Below, piece after piece: positions 62,892 to 64,000 of a DNA stretch of 64,000 nucleotides. The stretch is from Calditrichota bacterium (GTDB lineage Bacteria > Calditrichota > Calditrichia > RBG-13-44-9 > J042), in contig JAADJD010000062.1 of assembly GCA_013150955.1 (NCBI GenBank), forward strand, positions 62,001-126,000. The letters are read 5' to 3'. A program made the translations under genes and the position numbers. How positions within the stretch are numbered: the first letter of the stretch is position 1; every line of letters starts with the position of its first letter. The notes beneath the pieces were generated by a model, which did not search any database, was not told the DNA's origin, and worked only from the letters and a program-made list of their open reading frames with translations.

Positions 62892-63809
62892 ATGCAAAGC
62901 AAGTCCGGCCCGGCAAAACTCACCATCTACCTGGTTCTGGTTTTTGCCGTGTTCATGACCTCCTGGGCCTCGATTCTGATCCGCTGGTGTGGCGAGACGC
63001 CCGCACTGGTGATTTCCTTCTACCGATTGCTGTGGTCGTTTGTTTTGTTTGGAATGATTGCCTCCCGTTCCGCTCGTAAGAACCTGTGGCAGCTAAAAGG
63101 CCTCTCCGGCCGCCACTTTATGCTGGTGTTGACTGCCGGAGCCATGCTGGCCCTGCACTTTGCCACCTGGATTGCCTCCCTGAAATACACCACAGTGGCG
63201 CAATCGCTGGTGCTGGAATCCACCCACCCGGTTTTTGCCGTGCTGCTGTCCTGGCTGTGGCTCAAGGAGAAAAGCTCCCTGCGCACGGGCATTGCCGTTG
63301 CCATTACGTTTGTGGGTATCCTCATCATTGGTGGGCACGATGTGACGCTGGCCCCTCGCTATTTCATCGGGGATATGCTGGCCCTGGTGAGCGCCCTGTT
63401 TGTCACCCTTTACCTACTGATCGCTCGCTATCTGCGGGGACATATCGATCTCTCCCCGTACCTGTTCGCGGTATACGGTTCGGCCACGCTGGTATTGTTG
63501 TTTATGAATCTTTCGGTGGGCCACGAACTCATCCGCTACCGCTGGCCGGTTCACCTGCTGATGTTTTTACTGGCGATGGGGCCAACGGGCATTGGACATT
63601 CATTGATCAACTGGGCAGCCCGGCACATCCCGGTTTACCGAATCAACCTCATGCTGCTGGGAGAACTGATTCTGGCTTCCATCCTGGCCTATTTGATTTT
63701 TCAGGAAGTACCCGCCCGAATGTTTTTCGTGGGGGCACCATTCATCATATCGGGTATCGTTCTCGCCCTGACGGAAACCTCCCGGACGGATGCTTTAGAC
63801 CACGAATGA
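62892..63809 (+). CDS. EamA/DMT-family permease
   Basis: 305 residues with about ten membrane helices in two EamA repeats (first: VFAVFMTSWASILIRWCGETPALVISFYRLL; second: GDMLALVSALFVTLYLLIARYL), the normal full-length drug/metabolite exporter. A Pro-rich loop and the second-repeat RINLMLLGELILASILAYLIF are typical. The last codons, Ala-Leu-Asp-His-Glu-TGA, come from repeat copy 13 (GCTTTAGACCACGAATGA), so the C-terminal tail is repeat-derived. No clear ribosome binding site. Substrate unknown. Confidence 0.9.
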   Translation: MQSKSGPAKLTIYLVLVFAVFMTSWASILIRWCGETPALVISFYRLLWSFVLFGMIASRSARKNLWQLKGLSGRHFMLVLTAGAMLALHFATWIASLKYTTVAQSLVLESTHPVFAVLLSWLWLKEKSSLRTGIAVAITFVGILIIGGHDVTLAPRYFIGDMLALVSALFVTLYLLIARYLRGHIDLSPYLFAVYGSATLVLLFMNLSVGHELIRYRWPVHLLMFLLAMGPTGIGHSLINWAARHIPVYRINLMLLGELILASILAYLIFQEVPARMFFVGAPFIISGIVLALTETSRTDALDHE

Positions 63810-64000
63810 CACGAATGAATATAAATAAAAACAAATTGTTAGAAGACAATGATTCCGTAAACAAAACTTGCCGGCACCTTAATAATAAGTTTTTTCGAAA
63901 CGGTTGGTTTTATGCACTAAACCACGAATCACATGAATGAATCATATAAACCCAAATTATGCAATAAACCTCGAATCACGCGAATGAAGCCAAAAAATAT
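63790..64000 (+). repeat. interspersed repeat, copy 13, runs off the window
   Basis: Left arm GCTTTAGACCACGAATGACA overlaps the EamA stop. Unrelated sequence interrupts at about 63835-63905, then new arms ACTAAACCACGAATCACATG and ATAAACCTCGAATCACGCG continue to the edge. Confidence 0.88.

Noticed and set aside
10266-64000. CRISPR array as an explanation for the repeats
   Set aside because: Copies are about 160-400 bases, palindromic and scattered between genes; there are no regular spacers and no cas genes.

Overview
The window looks like chromosomal DNA from a Gram-negative bacterium of the FCB superphylum, probably a Calditrichota/KSB1-like lineage. That is an inference, since no rRNA is present. 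Supporting signs are FadL-like and other beta-barrel outer-membrane proteins, many lipoproteins and periplasmic enzymes, a diverged Rpb6-like RNA polymerase omega subunit, an adenosylcobalamin-dependent ribonucleotide reductase, a one-chain ADP-forming acyl-CoA synthetase, and a small FxYTPxYYKPE membrane protein of a type I recall from Bacteroidetes-like genomes. No phage, plasmid or CRISPR array is seen. Coding density is high and start sites usually carry GGAG-type ribosome binding sites, including three TTG starts.

Layout. 1-12.4 kb: a SNF2 helicase cut by the window edge, a MATE exporter, a receiver-GGDEF diguanylate cyclase, an operon degT-serS-plsC-upp, and a cyclic-nucleotide/PATAN/receiver protein with two small neighbours. 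12.8-18.1 kb: a redox group (persulfide-dioxygenase-like MBL-rhodanese protein, a small secreted Cys/Lys/Ala-rich protein, dihaem cytochrome c peroxidase lipoprotein, exported peroxiredoxin) with deoC. 18-28.2 kb: ribA, an ABC-class ATPase, an HTH regulator, an MFS exporter, a lipid kinase with miaA, and mutL. 28.6-34.4 kb: an envelope operon of M23 peptidase, 698-residue lipoprotein and outer-membrane barrel. 34.6-42.9 kb: acyl-CoA synthetase with response regulator and SpoIIE-type phosphatase, small membrane and secreted proteins, a sodium/solute symporter and a half-size EamA protein. 43-50.6 kb: the most interesting module. 51-64 kb: a PLD3/4-like secreted phosphodiesterase, rpoZ, a PEBP lipoprotein, rnpB, a zinc-ribbon coiled-coil protein, a tRNA with anticodon CAU, a cyclase-family lipoprotein, an HD protein, an ECF sigma factor with a beta-rich secreted partner, nrdJ and an EamA transporter.

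The module at 43.1-50.6 kb encodes, in transcription order, a sensor kinase whose exported half is a seven-repeat FG-GAP propeller plus ASPIC/UnbV domain; an NtrC-type sigma-54 activator that overlaps it by one base; a perfect 17-base palindrome; a well-spaced sigma-54 promoter; then a Tyr/Phe-rich and Arg/Ser-rich lipoprotein and a FadL-like outer-membrane protein. The simplest reading is a self-contained circuit in which an external ligand is sensed by the propeller and the surface lipoprotein/porin pair is switched on through sigma-54.

The second major signal is a family of non-coding repeats, found at 13 loci and about 2.9 kb in total. They have long inverted arms (outer end AACCCAGATTATGCATTA, inner arm CACGAATNACACGAATGAA) and lie in intergenic space. 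Two copies run into the 3' ends of genes (deoC and the last EamA gene) and supply their stop codons. None lies between 28.5 and 42.9 kb. A third, weaker pattern is a set of strong hairpins 9-21 bases after stop codons that lack a U tract.
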